Shown: positions 1 to 14,300 of the stretch, piece after piece
Layout of the letters: each line of letters opens with the position of its first letter
Numbering within the stretch: position 1 is the stretch's first letter
Assembly (NCBI GenBank): GCA_019843655.1
Contig: JACDQD010000004.1
Coordinates: 25,493,872-25,557,871 of the forward strand
Direction: 5' to 3'
DNA length: 64,000 nt
From: Lethocerus indicus
Taxonomy: Eukaryota; Arthropoda; Insecta; Hemiptera; Belostomatidae
Notes under the pieces: model-generated
The model's input: only the letters and a program-made list of their open reading frames with translations
What the model was told of the DNA's origin: nothing
Database searches by the model: none
Position numbers and translations under genes: made by a program

Positions 1-712
1 AACAAAGTACATCTTATTGGAACAGGGAGTAAACAACACTACAGTAGAAGAAATATAAATCATCGCAGTTTAATAACTCCCATTAAATAAACCGTCTTGT
101 TCCTCGCTCTATCTCGCAATGTATATAGCGGAGGGGAAGAAAGAGTATTTGATGTGCCGACTAAAGTACACAGGTCCAGATCAAACAATCGCCGGGAAGG
201 GATGAAATAAAGCCCGCGGTAAGAATTCTCGTGGGGTTCTGAGAGGGCTGAGAGCGAGGGCAAACAGAACGGCAGAAGAGAAGGTTGGCCAGGGGAGAGT
301 GACCTATATGAGGCGCCATCTGTGAGTGGGTGGGTGCGCCCCCAAACCGCGTGCGTGCGATACAGCGCGTGCATGAGCCGGCCTCCGGGAACAGTAATTA
401 ATTTCAGGCCGAAGGTCAAAATGGAAGTGCGACCGGGGGACAGGGGAGTTCGGTGCTAACAGCGGAATAATGCATATCTGCACTCACGCACGTGCGTTAC
501 CCCAACCGAGGATCACGCACCAGCTTATGGGTGAGCGCGTAATCAAAAAAATTAAGCATGAGACTTAACTTAGAGTTATGTACAGACGGGACGAATGTTT
601 CGGCAGGAGTTTTGTGCTCAAAGACGCTACTTCGAATATTTGTTCTCTTTTCTAACCCATAGGCCTACTCACTAACAAAATAAATTGTCCTCATAGTTTG
701 TTTCATCATTTA

Positions 713-967
713 TTAAATACTACTCGAATTTAATTTAGAAACACTCTCAGCACAAGTTTGTATAATTCCTTCCATAGCTTTAAAACAGTCGGAAAAACAT
801 ACGCAATTTTTATTGACTGTTAAATTAAGTGACACATTGAAGACTAGAGGTGTTAATATATAGCACCTAATTGGGGCCCAGTCAATGAGAGCGTTAGTGA
901 TCGCGTTACATAACTTCTCAGTCGTCAACCCAGATCCGCAGGACGGCCGCGATGCATGCAGCGACAA
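713..967 (-). pseudogene. Possible remnant of a hAT-family transposase
   Basis: An 84-codon frame has TTEKLCNAITNALIDW followed by VSLNLTVNK, then FKAMEGIIQTCAESVSKL. hAT transposases of the ZMYM1/ZBED type contain a comparable order: a helix before the second catalytic Asp, an H-S/T-L-N-L motif, then a region resembling FFG.IQ.LY.FFS. The expected TDNA.NM segment is missing and the motif His is replaced by Val, so it would be a deleted, inactive piece. No terminal repeats or target duplication were seen. The match is by eye and may be chance. Confidence 0.25.
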
Positions 968-3529
968 TATAAATGGGGACTCTAAATGATGTAGGGCGGA
1001 ATATGGAGCCGGTTAGGGGTGAATACTTGGAAACATCATTAACCGAGAGAGAGAGGGCCGGTGGGGTGGGGGAGCGTTTGACTCTGCACCAACTTTAACT
1101 GAATTCAACCGGGGCCCGGCTCAACCCTTCACCCGGAAGTAACAGGCTTCCGCCGAAATAATTTTCAATCCTAACCCTCGTCCCCTTTCCGAGGACGCCG
1201 CCAGTAAAACCGCAGCCGCTTCCACTGGTTAAGGCGCAGAATGTAAGCCATCCAACCGTCTACGACTCGGATTTTCCTCCATTTGAAACCGACGTTTAAT
1301 TATTTAAACACTTATTTCATGCGCCGACGGGATCTCTCTTTTTTTTAAAGTACCCGATAACCCATTACATTAACAATACGCTTTTCGACCGCGACTTAAC
1401 TTCTTTAACAAACCGCGCATTTTTTATCCTTCGGGAAAAGAAAGAATTTAAAAGCTACTAAGTAGAACTTCAGCTACTTAATCGGATTAAGTCAGAAAAA
1501 AATTTCAACTCCCGAATACGAAACCGAAAAACGAAAAGTTAGATTTTGAATATCGCCGACGACTTTAAAATAAATTGGGAATTCAAATTAATGTCCGGGA
1601 ACACGCCCTTTATATCTTTTCAATAGCGCGATCCGCACGCGCGAGTCGGCAACTGCTATTTGTACAATATCCTCTTTCCGTAAAGGGGGAGACGTAATCT
1701 GAATCACACCAACTATATTCGTTATCAGATTATGCCTTTGGTGTACTGTTTTTAACCTTTTTCATTTGCATTTTCAGGGTCACGTTTAAAGGGTTTCAAA
1801 CGATCTCAGGAGTTATTTTGAACAGGGTGAATTTTACATCATTAACAAGATGAACTGGTATTTTTTCGCCAATAAGCTCCAAGAATATTGAAATGCAATT
1901 CCTCACTGTAGGCAAAAAATACGTAATAATTCAATGTCCGGGTTGAATGAAGAAATATTGCGCGTCAAGTATATATCAATACGTTATGAAATGCGGAAAC
2001 GACTTCTCGCCTTGACAGGTATAATGGCTGGGAGGAAGAGCGGACGAAATATCACGGGAGGCGGGTGCACGTCTCGCGTATAGCTCAGTATTAGGACTCT
2101 TGACGACGCGCAATGTCGGGGCCGTCGAAACGCCGCGGCTACGGCTCCGTTTAGCCACCTTCGGTTGAATAAAATCGGGCATGAATTCCTCCTCAACTCC
2201 TGCGGGGGGTGAACAATAAAGACTCCGCCCACACGGGTTGTAAAGAAACAAACCGAACTTTGAAAGGAAGTCCCTCGCCCCGCGCAACGAGCGAAGAAAA
2301 GAATTCTATTGTGAGAAGAAAACTTTTCAGGGAGGAAAGAATGAGTTTTGTCCCATTGTAGTCGGAGGTCAGGCAAAAGTTACTCCCCTCGCCCCCTCAG
2401 GAAATATAACTTATCTCCGACTTACCTCAGCGCTAATAACTTTCGTATAATTTAATTTGTTTTTATTACACCGAGTCCCATATTTAATTCGAGAATTGAT
2501 TTACGAGAGGAGGATTAATTTTCATTAGTCAAACGCTCCTGAGGGAATCTAATTCTCTGACAGGTTTTCATTTGTTGGGTTCAGTATAATGACATCTTTT
2601 CAAGCAAGATTTGATACATTTTATCCCAATGGACTGTCGTATATTTAACATTGGCAGACATAAGTTCGTAGATACAATAGGCTTTCCCAGCATCCCTCAT
2701 ACCAAGTGAAGTGTCACAATGAATAAGAGATAATTTAAAGGTCAGCGTGAGTCATTTAAAGCAGCACAAGGGGACCTGTTTAAATGTTACGGAACCATTT
2801 CAGTGCAGAAATTATGTTCTCTTCGAATTATTAATATTTATTCCGGGTATTAGCAAGTCTTGAAATGTCATTGTAATCCCTACAGGCTTACTTTCATCGT
2901 ACTGTACTTGTATGACTTTACTTTTATATGATATTGGATGGGATCCACAGTTACAATAGTGCTCGGTCAAGCCGAGTGGAAAAGCGATGCCTTAGTGAAT
3001 TATATTCGCAACGACCCTGCCAACAACAGTGCTCCATTATGATGAGCTCCTCCCTCTCGAGCGGACCCGGCTTCAACTTCAGCTACAACTATCGTCCACA
3101 ATTGGCGCTCTGTCATGGATAAGCGGCAAACTCCATTCCAGGCCTGTTGGTACAGATGAATATGGCGGAGATGACAACACTAGCTAGCATCTTCGATCGA
3201 TTCCTAAAAAAAAGTGTTGAACTACCGAAGGCCAATAATGACTTTCGCTGAAGCTGCACCCCATTTCTTGTATCCTCTAGCCTTATTTTCCTAACTGCGA
3301 GTGCCTTATATTTCCCCATATTAATTTTTCAAAGGTGAGGGAAAATATTTCGGAATAGATTTTAAACTAGGCAGTATCGAGTACAATATAAAGCGATGGA
3401 GTTACGTGACACAGTTATTTGATCCAAACAATATTCCCGGGGTGCCGCTCGTATTTCAATTTAACTTATCGATCCCCCCTCCCGACCTTCCGTTTATAAT
3501 TATACGGTAGTCGGACTGCAAAGAAGCTA

Positions 3530-3596
3530 GGGGAGGAAGAGGGAGGGGAGAGGGAGAGGGAGAGGGAGAGGGATAGAGAGAGGGAGAGGGAGAGGG
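3530..3596. repeat. (GGGAGA)n purine tandem repeat
   Basis: Imperfect hexamer array of GGGAGA with one GGATAGAGA interruption; almost pure purine on the plus strand. Confidence 0.95.
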
Positions 3597-6479
3597 TCAA
3601 AAGGCCCCGTAGAGCCCGCTTCTTTATTCCGCCGTCCATTTACCAATACACCCGCAGAAATAATTTGTCTGGAAGCAATCAAGTTAAGACGGGGCCAATG
3701 GCGTAACGCGGAGGGGAAGGGGGGGAGAACCGCCACCACCACGTATTTGCGGGAGTGCACGCGCAAATAACCGGCTTATCTCGTCCCCGAAGCTAACAAC
3801 TTCGTGCACTACGATTTAATGGCCCCAGCGCCAAAACACCTCGGCTATTTTTCAAACTAAATTATACACCCACATTGTGACGTCGTACTTTTGTGTATGT
3901 GTGTGTGCGAGCGTACCTGTTATTTGGAATAAGAATCGACGAAAAAGGAAAAGGATTTAAATTAAGCTTAAATTCAATACTGCTACTGGAAACCGTTCCA
4001 CACGTATAAGGCAGGTTCAGATTCGCGAATACAAATGTACTGTTGTGCCCGTACTGTTTTCGAAAACCCGGCACAAAGTCACCCTACGGTGAATTTTTTA
4101 CGCGGCCAATTTCACCTCCTTTTGATTCCTTCGTTCAATTGAAACCGGGAATAGAAAAAGGCTCACGGCCCCAAACAGATGCACGAACAAATTCCTCAGT
4201 TCAAAAAGCCACTCGAGTGCGTTCCCTTTCCCCATTTCTGCAATTTATTTTTTTCACCCCGCCGACGTAATTAGTTCGTAAGAAAAAAGTAACGAAAAAA
4301 CTAATCGGTTGTAAGCCACCTGCTACGACTAGATTGTATAATACCTAACTTAACATTATGATGATGGTTAATAACAGGAATAATACCGGCAATAAAAAAT
4401 ACCCGCAATAATTTTGTTAAATAACAAACCATTTATGAATAAGATTTATGTATAAAATTTAGGATGTACTGTGGCAAAACATAGTTTCTTTACGTAAATT
4501 CAACAATATTTCCGCCGATGAAAAGACCGGTCGGTGTTTCAACAAACGGCCTTTGAAATTGCACAGGTTTCTGTAGTGCGTTTGAACTCTCCTCTTGGTA
4601 AAGTTGGACGGGGCCAGGAGTATGGGGGGGGGGTAGGGGAATTGAGAGCCTAGGTTGGCCGGCTATTGATTGATACTGTATAGAACCAGATTTTATTTTT
4701 CAAGAGCTCCTGTCTCCCCTTTCAGAAGAGGGCCGAGGCCCTATACACTGGACCGATGGGCAGAGGGGAAGAGAGAGACCTTAACCAATACATAAAGGGC
4801 CCCGGACCCGAGGTCCGTCCGCTTTTCTTATCTGAGGGCTTTTCTCCCTTGTTACAATCCACCTTCTCTATCATAAAAATCCTACTTCAAAAGAATAAAA
4901 TGCGTGCCAATATTGAAAGTACCTTTCTCAAATCCTAAAAAAAGAATTGGACGCGAGAACAGTGATAAACAGGAAACGAAATGGCATTCAACAAGCAGAA
5001 GAAACAAATAAATTCATTAATCTAATATAAAATAATAAAATGACCATGTTTTATAGAGTTTCTTTTCGTGACAGGTACAAGGAATAAGTGTGTTCATTAA
5101 TAAATGTTATTTCATTAAGGATATCACTAAAAAGCGGATATTTAAACCTGGATCTTAATAGGAGAAGCTGCAATAGGAGAATACGTTACAGCATTATAAA
5201 GAAAATCAACATTGGCACACCATAAGAACTGTTATATTTCATTGTACAGATAATAATTTCCAAAATCAGAATAAACAAATTTTGTCCGAAGTCGGCAGAA
5301 TGGGTGCAAGAAGCAGAGACGTATCGATGATTGATGGAATGGCGGAGGGGGGACGAAGTAAAAAATCTTCACGTTCGTTCGACGCCCCCTAGAAATACCC
5401 CAGCTCAAGCTTTCAGAGAAAAAAACCATACCCAGGTATACATCGAGCGGCCTTACGAGGCCCTGGGGGAAGAGATAACTGGCGCAAGTCGGCCCGTTTA
5501 TCATCCGGAGACGGCGCCACCGAAACAGTCCCGCTCTACTTTGTATTTTTCTTTAGACGGATGCCCGGGCACTCGCTTATTTGGGTTATACGCCTAAAAT
5601 AAATGTATATTCTCCTATTCGGAAATGTAAGAGGAAACTCGTCGAGATAAAAAGTATAATCATACTCCATGAATTTCAAACACGGAAAATTAGTGGTTTA
5701 AATTATAAACGAGGCGAAGATCGCCTCAAGAAATTATAAATTTATTGTTTAGGACATTTAAAGAAGGAGGATGTTGGGCTGCACGCACACTGAATTGATG
5801 CGGGGCATTCTGAACTGTAAGTTTCGAGTTGGGAAATGATAGAAAATGATTCTCCCAGGGGTGGGCACTGGAATTAAATTGGCGGGCCCCTCCAGCGAGG
5901 GAGAGGAGGGCGGTTAATAACGGGAGGCGGGAGATATTGGGCCCAGGCAATTAATCCACTCCCCCCCCAACAACAACGCCGGGAGGAGGTGAACGGCCCA
6001 ATTGCACCCTCACCCATAAACGGCATGTAAATCACGCGGCCGGGGGTGTCCTTCCACCAAAGACCGCCCCGACAACACACAAGAGCATACAGCTCAGAAA
6101 CAATTAAATATTTCATCCCTGACGGCCAGTGTCGCCCCCCTTTGACGGGAAAACCCTCCCACTCCCCTCGGGAAACGCCCTTTGCGCGCACTGTCGATTC
6201 AGACATCAACCAGTCGGAGTCGGTCTGCGAACGGGTGTCAGATCCGAACAATGATGATTGCGGGTGTCAATGACGGACGCAACTTTTTGTCCCCTCGACG
6301 CTAACGAGTCCGACCCCTAATCTCTAGGCGATTTCTAGACCACAGTCTGCAATAGTTTCAGTGCGTCCGCCTCTTCAGGTAATAACCTTCTCAGGGTCAG
6401 TAGCACTGCCCCGTACTGTACTGCCGTATTTAGTGTTATTTGGTCCAGCGGGAGATAGAGGGTGGGCAGAGAGAAACAG

Positions 6480-6502
6480 AGGGGGAGAGAGAGAGAGAGA
6501 GC
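6480..6502. repeat. (GA)n microsatellite
   Basis: GGGGGAGAGAGAGAGAGAGA followed by GCG. Confidence 0.9.
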
Positions 6503-6734
6503 GATAGAAGAACGTTCGTGTGGAAATAGGACAACGGCCAGAAGGGGGTGTGCGGAGCACGCTTTATCTGTATGAGCAGAACGTTTATGAGCCGGCCCTA
6601 ATTACGCCTCATTAATTATTCTCCACTCGCATGCAATTTAGTGTGGGGAGAGGGGGAGGCGGGATGCGTCCAACACAATTGGGCGACCGGCAATGACGGC
6701 AGGGTTAGCGGGGGAGGGTGGTGAAGAAGCGTGG

Positions 6735-6755
6735 CGAGAGAGAGAGAGAGAGAGG
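6735..6755. repeat. (GA)n microsatellite
   Basis: Alternating GA of about 20 nt, 230 nt from the preceding GA run. Confidence 0.9.
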
Positions 6756-7440
6756 GAAAGCGAGAACGCGATGTTATAGAGGAGCAGGCGGACGGGGCGA
6801 TAACGAGCCGTAAATCAGCGGCGGACAGTCGCAATGGCATTATTTACTTATTTCGACGAAGACCGGATAATTACCGCTTTACTCCGGGAATTAATTACAA
6901 AACGAGCGCACCTGGACCCGGTCTTCTCATGTCAGCGTTGTACACGTGCTAAACCGGCCACAGAATACGTGAAGGCTTAGTCCCAAACGGACAACGCTGG
7001 ACGTGTTCTAATTAACAGACTACCGCCGGCATCAGCTGGCACGTTGAATCTTCCTGTGCAAATCGGATGAGGGAATAAGAACAAATAATACATCTGCTCT
7101 CTGTGTGAATTTGACAAATGTGACGATTTCGGCTCAATTCCGAATCGCCATTTTACCCTGACAAATACAATATTCCACAGTCCTCTTTTCCATATTCCCA
7201 GACTGTGGTCATTTACTTTCCATTCCCATAAGTAACCGTTCTCGCCCCAATCTCCTGGTTTCACGAATTGAAAGCATTTCTCCGAAAGATGAAGACATTT
7301 GAGATCATACACAAAATGATGTCTCCTCCATTTATGGCAAAACAATTGCAACTGCGAAGACACAACACGGCTTTCCTCCACCTCTCAGGGCCACTTGCAA
7401 TATTGGAAAGCTCATCTAAAGTTGAAGAAGTTAAACTTAA

Positions 7441-7905
7441 TTAAACGGGATAGGGGAGGTAGTAAGACGGGGGTGGCGAGGGGGGCATTATGCGGACCCG
7501 GGTAGAAGGAACGGCCGGGAATGGAAGGGTGCCTTTATTAATGTGGCCAACTTTGCCCACTCTCGGGGGTTGAGAGGGTGAGGGGAGGTGGAAGAGAAAG
7601 AGAGAGGCGAGAAGGGCGGTAGGGGGGAGCGGGGGCGGGACGAACAACGAGAGGTCGCGACTGAAGTGAAAAGCGGGAGCGTGGAGGGGAGTAAGGGGGG
7701 AGGGCACGGATGTTCACGAAGAGAATTAATGTAGCAAAGTTCAGGCCGGAGGCAGTGAGTAAGCGCGAGGGCGAGGGAGGGAGTGGGGGGCGGGAGAGAT
7801 AAGCGGGCAAAGCAGCGAGAGCAGGAGGGGAAGATTGAGGGGAAAGGGGATCAGTGAATAATAGAATAGGGCCGCTCCGATGGGGAAGAGAAAGTGGGAG
7901 GTCGA
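7441..7905. repeat. Long G/A-rich polypurine block
   Basis: Roughly 460 nt strongly biased to purines on the plus strand, with many GGG runs (for example around 7616-7640 and 7770-7800). The Pro/Ser/Leu-rich minus-strand frames here are by-products of this composition and not genes. Confidence 0.8.
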
Positions 7906-10900
7906 GAAACGAGATTGGGAACAAGTGGATCTAGTCAAAGCCGAGGACGCCTAAACTAACCCTAGTGATCTCCTTACTGAGCGCTCAGTGAACCGAATCG
8001 GAAAAACAGCAATTAAACTTTACACAGTATTAGCCCATTAATACCGTTATATAAACGTTACAATAAGCGTTAATGAAATTATTCCATTTATTCAAAATTT
8101 CATTACAATTATTTTCAGGATTAATGTGGTGGACAAATGTTATCTATAAGTTACAAAAAGTTTATGTTAGTAATCAAGTCTCTTACAGATTTTCCTATCT
8201 TTTATAAGAAAACGAAATAATAATTATATACTAGGTAAGTTTAATCTAAGGTAAACTTCAGCCTCCAAAGTAACGAACTCAAATTTAATTACCTAATTCA
8301 GTTTAACTCGAGTCACTGACGATAAATGGAATTGAAGTTAAAATCGGGGCGACCTCGACCCGGCAGGGGGAGGGCGCTTCTCCGCCCAGTTGCGAACGTA
8401 ATATATCTTGCCCGCGTTATTTAACAGATCCCGCGGGGAAAAAAGCAATTATTCATTTATAAACTAATTAACCGGGTCTGCATAAACAATCCCTGGTAAA
8501 CACGACCCGACGACTGGCTACTCGATTTACTTCATTTCAACAACATGACGGTGGAATAAACAGCGATTCTGATCGACCCGGGGAGGCGACTTTCGCTGAT
8601 GACGCAATCACGCGGACTAGACTAAAAACTAAGAGGTCGTCCTCACCGAAGAAAAGAGAAAGCTCAAATGACCAAATAGATTCGACAATTTTGCCCAGGG
8701 ACTCGCGTGCCCCACTTTCTGACCCTGCTTTCTTTTCTACTGCTAAATTCGGGCGGTCGTAAAATTTACGTGGAGATCGGAAGTATAGTGTAGGAAGGTC
8801 ATGTTAAATTCATAATTTATATACATACTGTAAAGCTGTATGTCGTTTCACATAATGCGGTAAAGTATTTAGAACCTAGAGTTGCCGCAAGAAGCAACAA
8901 GGTAATACATTACGTCCTTTTCGTTTATGTATGGGGGGGGGGACAATTATGCATACTATGGACCAGAACACTTCAAAAAATTGTTTATTCTGTATTTTGG
9001 TCAGCAAAATAATTTTTTTCGAGCCGTGTTACTTGCGCCTTGTTACTGGCGGGAACCTATATCAGGATAGGAAAAAACCCTAAAATCGTACGAGCGGTAA
9101 GTAACATACGTCAATTAATAGACTGTTCCATATTCCTCTATCGCAATCCAACGAGGAAGAATCCCGATTCGGAGAATTGAATAAAGCTCGAGAACGGCTT
9201 TATTACATCGAATAGCAATATAAATCGAAGAAATAGTCAGGGAGCTCCTCATAAAATCGGTTATTATTTGTTCTCGGAAAAAATAATAGGATGAATTTCA
9301 ATTTTAAAGGGGCTGATAAAATACAGGGGTGAGTATTCCGGGAGCGGGGTTGTGGCGGTGTGGGCGGAGCGGGGGAGGAAAATCGGATTATTACAGCGTA
9401 GGACGTCGGCGGGCGCTCTCTCCACCCCCACTTTAGTGGAGGGCATAAATTTGAAAGTTCATGCACGGTTTTAATATTAAGCTCGGGGTTTTATCTAACA
9501 CCGGCGATCAATTTACACGCCGCTATTTACATCCCACTGTCTACCGCCGCCCTGATATGGAATATCTGATATTTATTTTTATAGTTTCACATTTCACCGA
9601 GGATCTGAATTTATCGTCCGATCCCCCCGAGTGTCCTTTCTTGGTACGGACAATTTGGAATGCTCTATTTCAATTTCTAACCGCGACAGGAGCATTACGT
9701 TTCGTAGACATTTTCGAAGATATTTTCGTAACCTGTTCATAGTGATTTATAAGAATTCAATATCCTTCGTTTCTTTCGTATCATATTTTTATTTTAAAGT
9801 TATAATTCACTATCCACCTTTTCTATTGTCCTTAAATATCATTTGATTAGTAAACACTTTTTGTTTGTACTTTAGTCATTCACCTTAACTGATTATGTTT
9901 AACAGGGAAATATATAATATTATACCACTAATTTAATATAGCACACTTCAATATATAGGAGGGAAAAATTGATCAAGCGAGTTTCGATTAAACTAGCTTT
10001 CAGATTAAACGATACTGCTTAATTTAAAAGCCCTTCAAAATCCAGAATTATCCAGTACAGCCTAGAAGGGTCTAAAACTCTAGAAGCCCGACAACAATAT
10101 AAGCCGATTGCGGTCACAACCACTTTAAAGTTCTAAGCGGCTCCCGTAGAAACATACAATATGATATATCCGTATAACATGTCTGATTGTTGTTTGGACA
10201 AAACATCGATTAACTGTTTTCAAGGTAATATTTTCCGGAGCTATTTTTATCAGGCGCAAACAACTGAAAACAATTTCCGCGAAATTGTCAGCGCATCAAG
10301 TTCGAATGATGTGCCGCACTTTCGTATAGTGGCGACAGACCGGTTGCAACCGAAATTCATTTCCCCGTTTCGGCGGTGGGATTCGAAATTCCGCCGAATA
10401 GAAACGCGGATAACGTGTATTAGCGTCCGGACTAGCGCCTGTCGGCGTTCCCCTTTCGGGGGATTTCACACTGCGGGGGGGACATCGGACTATTCATTAG
10501 AGTAATGGGAAATCCATACCGAAACGGGGGCCTAAATACACGCCGTGCATGGCCTTTTCTACCGGCCGCCAGCTTAGTACCTTCAATTTGCAATACAAAA
10601 TGTTCGCATTGTTCCCAGATAAAAATTGAATGACTTTTCGGGGGCTGGGCGACAGAGCGCTGCACTCAATTCCCCCCACCCGGTGCCTTGCGGGACTGCA
10701 TCCGATAAATCCGGCGCTATAGTTCTATCCCGTGATTATTTATACTAAATAAATGCGTCGCTGAGAGACACAGGCAAAACGGCAGTAGAAAATGAAAAAT
10801 AAAATACAGCCACGAAAATAAAATTGCGAATTTAACCTCTTATTTATACGCCCATAGATTATTCCTAAATTCCATTTAGGAACGAATTATTTTAAGGAAC

Positions 10901-11284
10901 TACCAGTCAAGGACATCTTCGATATGTCTCCAGGCACTTCTTTATATTCTAACTGTAGTTTTAATAAAGAAGAATTGCTTCCTAAGAGAATATTTAGTAT
11001 GTTCGAATAAAAACGTAGTTCTATTCTTTCTGCAATTGCTTGTAATTCAATATAGGAGTAGACAATCAACTTACCTACTGAAAGGTAATCAATTATCCTT
11101 CATGATTCCTGTCGGAAATGAGCTACGTCCCTTGAATATCCCCATAAAAGTATTAAATCTAAGGAACTAAAACACAGTCAGCGACACGAGCACACTAAAA
11201 GTTCCAATCGGCGGTTGAATCGCAGCGATCGTCTTCAGCGGCGAACAGGTCTCACATCGTGACAAGATGCGTGTCCACTTCCAC

Positions 11285-11340
11285 TGTGTGCGTGCGTGTG
11301 TGTATATATATATATATCTGTGTGTGTGTGTGTGTGTGTA
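11285..11340. repeat. Compound (GT)n-(TA)n-(GT)n microsatellite
   Basis: GTGTGCGTGCGTGTGTG, then about 14 nt of TA, then CTGTGTG repeated to GTA. Confidence 0.95.
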
Positions 11341-14300
11341 GGTGTGGGTGAGTGTTAGCGAAATACAACGTTGTGTCTGAGCTGGGGGCGACAGGAGGGA
11401 GCAACAGAGGGCGCGCCGCAAGCCCTGCCCAATCGGCAATCTCCGGCCGCCCTCGGCACGCCGGCCCGAACACACGGACAGACGCGATTAAGGCACAAAT
11501 TGATAGATGAATTAATTTGGGCGGAACGGGGTAGGGGGTCGGGGGCGGGGGTGGATGAGCTCCCTGTGGAACCTGGGTTCGGTTTCACGTTTAGTAATAC
11601 ACCCTAATAAGATTTAATTTAGCGAAACTGTATTTGAACGATTCATATTAAATGCAGAATAGATTCGTATCGATAAGCACATTTCCAGATATTTACATGA
11701 GGTTTAAAAGGTAAATTCTTAAAATGAAATGATCCAATAAACCGTGATTTTTATGACGAAAATATCAAACTCAGAAATGGCGTAGTTGCTGTAGATATTT
11801 CTGACACACCCAATATGAAATGTGGTACACGTAATAGCACGTTAACAAAGCTAAGCAAATAAATAAACGTAATGCAATTCTTTTTAGGCGGAATTATTAT
11901 GACTACAACAGTCGCCTAGTCGCCTATTCATTCTTTTGCCCAAACACAATTGGCATTTCTATACTTCATAATATGAAGTAAATAGTGTAAGCTTGGTTCC
12001 CGGCTTTGAAACGTCCCCCTTTGATGGGGTGTTCGGATTTTACACCAAAATATCGAAATTATCACTGACCCGCATACGGCGTAGGAAGTGGGGTAGTGGG
12101 TTCGTACGCGTGTAACCAATTATTCACACGCCGGTCGTAATTTTCAATTAAAATTTCTTACACAATGGCCGTTCGTTTATATTTAGCCACAATCCGGAAA
12201 TACCTCCAAATTACAGTAAGCTAAATTCCTTCGCTTTTCTAATCCCAAGCCAAGGGCTCACCATTCAGCAAATCTTTCGAACGTCAAACGCATTAAATAT
12301 GCAATATTCGGTATGTTGGAATACGGAGGCAAGATAGAAATATGAAACAACTACCCGTATAATAGGCTCGATGAGGGAAACGAGCCAATCACCCGGCGTG
12401 GGCCTTTAATTGCCAGTGTCGCGATTGAATCACCGCCGTCAGATATATCGCAATTAACACGGCCGGTCGAGTCGATAAACAACTTGAAGAAGAAAAAAAA
12501 CTACGCCACTCCGAGGGATTATCGATCGATGATAATAAAAGTCCAATCGTCGATGCATAAATTAAAATTTCCCCGGATCGGCGGTCTCGGTTATTCAAAT
12601 GCGTTCGCGGCAAAACAAACCCGGCGGAATGAAACTCCCGTCTGAAAACCGGCAGGGCCCGTAGCGAGGCGAGGCTGGGCCGGCCATGATTAAAACCGAA
12701 GTTCAACGATTGAGTAATTGATTGTGCGCCTCCTACTCGGTGCTGGGAGGAGGGGGAGCGATTTTAATTGAGGCACCCTCCGATGATATTCAAATTGAGC
12801 CCAATTACTGCCGCCCGAAAGTACAAAGACGGCCGTGTCCAATTAGGAAGTGCTATTTTCTACCCCGCCGCCTCTTCACTGTTGCACACTACAGAGAATG
12901 TAGAGTAATAAAGACAAAATTTTAACCTTTTTTATTTTATTGAAAAGTCATACAACTAACGGAATAAAACCCATAAGAAGAAAAAGAAAACGCAGGTCCC
13001 ACGTGTGGGCATGAATATGATTTTGATAAATATCTATAGTTGGTTACAACTAATATATTCAGTATTCCTAACCGATAACCTCGCTGAAAGTACTTCACAG
13101 GACCCAAAAGAGATAATGTTACACAACTGAGATCTCATTAACTTCCAATTGGAATCGCTTCTAACAGAGCGATTACTAGTAAAATAGTTTGCTTATTTTA
13201 ATTATTAAGATTTCCAAGCTGTTGAGTTAACCACCTTAAAACATTTTCAGAGTTTCCGCAGCATCCATTTCTGTATTGACCACCAATATGAACTTCTTCA
13301 TTCTTAAAATGTTTTATATTTTGTATTAATAGTTTGTAGTTAGGGCGAATCATTCAATTTCGTGTCCGGATGTAATTCATTTTCTACACAGATGAAAGAT
13401 GCGGTAGAAAACGAAGGTATCGATAATTGTAAGAACTTAGTTAGTTACACACTTCGGTGTGCCTCCTCTTTGAAACAGTGGTAAAACTAATTACAAATAA
13501 GTTAGGGACAAAACTTCGGCGCTTCTCGTGGAATATTTTCTTTTTTTATTTTCCAGAATTGAATATAATCTCGCACCGTATAATACAAGGGCCGGCCGGC
13601 GGTGAGGGGAGGGGGGAAATGGAAATCTTGAAGTTAAATGAGAAATGTAAATAACGTCTTTGAGCCGAAGTTCTCTAATGAAAGCGAAATCTCGTTCAAA
13701 TAACTCCCCGCGGATTTCCTTTTTCTTTTCTCAAAAGAAATAAATTAAAAGATTACGACTCAAGGAACTCTGTCACATTCAATGACGTGTTATATCCCTT
13801 TTTTAATGGGAAATAAGGGACCGATTATTAAAACAAAGTTTCGGTCCGACTTTTACTCGCGTTTAGGCAACAAGATAACAAACATCTCTGTATCTCCATC
13901 GAACGATTTCTGGAAGTTGATTTAGCAAGTTTTCGTCATTTTGACTGCATACTGGATCGGAATTTTTTTTATCATGTAAATGGAATAATATTATTCCAGA
14001 TCAAAGACAAATAACCGGCGGTACATCCGTGTTCTGCGTGCGCGGATCAATTAAATTTCAAAAGGGGCGGCAGTTGAACAAACAATCCCAACAAAATTTA
14101 CATTACACTTGATATAGGGCCCCGCATCCCGACACAGTTTCAATAAACCGGTAATTAGTTTCCATGATCTGTTTCATAATTATGAATTCGCTTCTAAACA
14201 AATCGTTCTTAATTGAAGCATATATTTCCGAACACTAATCGCTAATTATTAATAAATTTGGTTCCCTACCACTCAACAAAAACTCTCAGTTAATATTATA

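Noticed and set aside
7441..7938. Three overlapping Pro/Ser-rich minus-strand frames
   Set aside because: Low-complexity translation of a G/A-rich block in all three frames.
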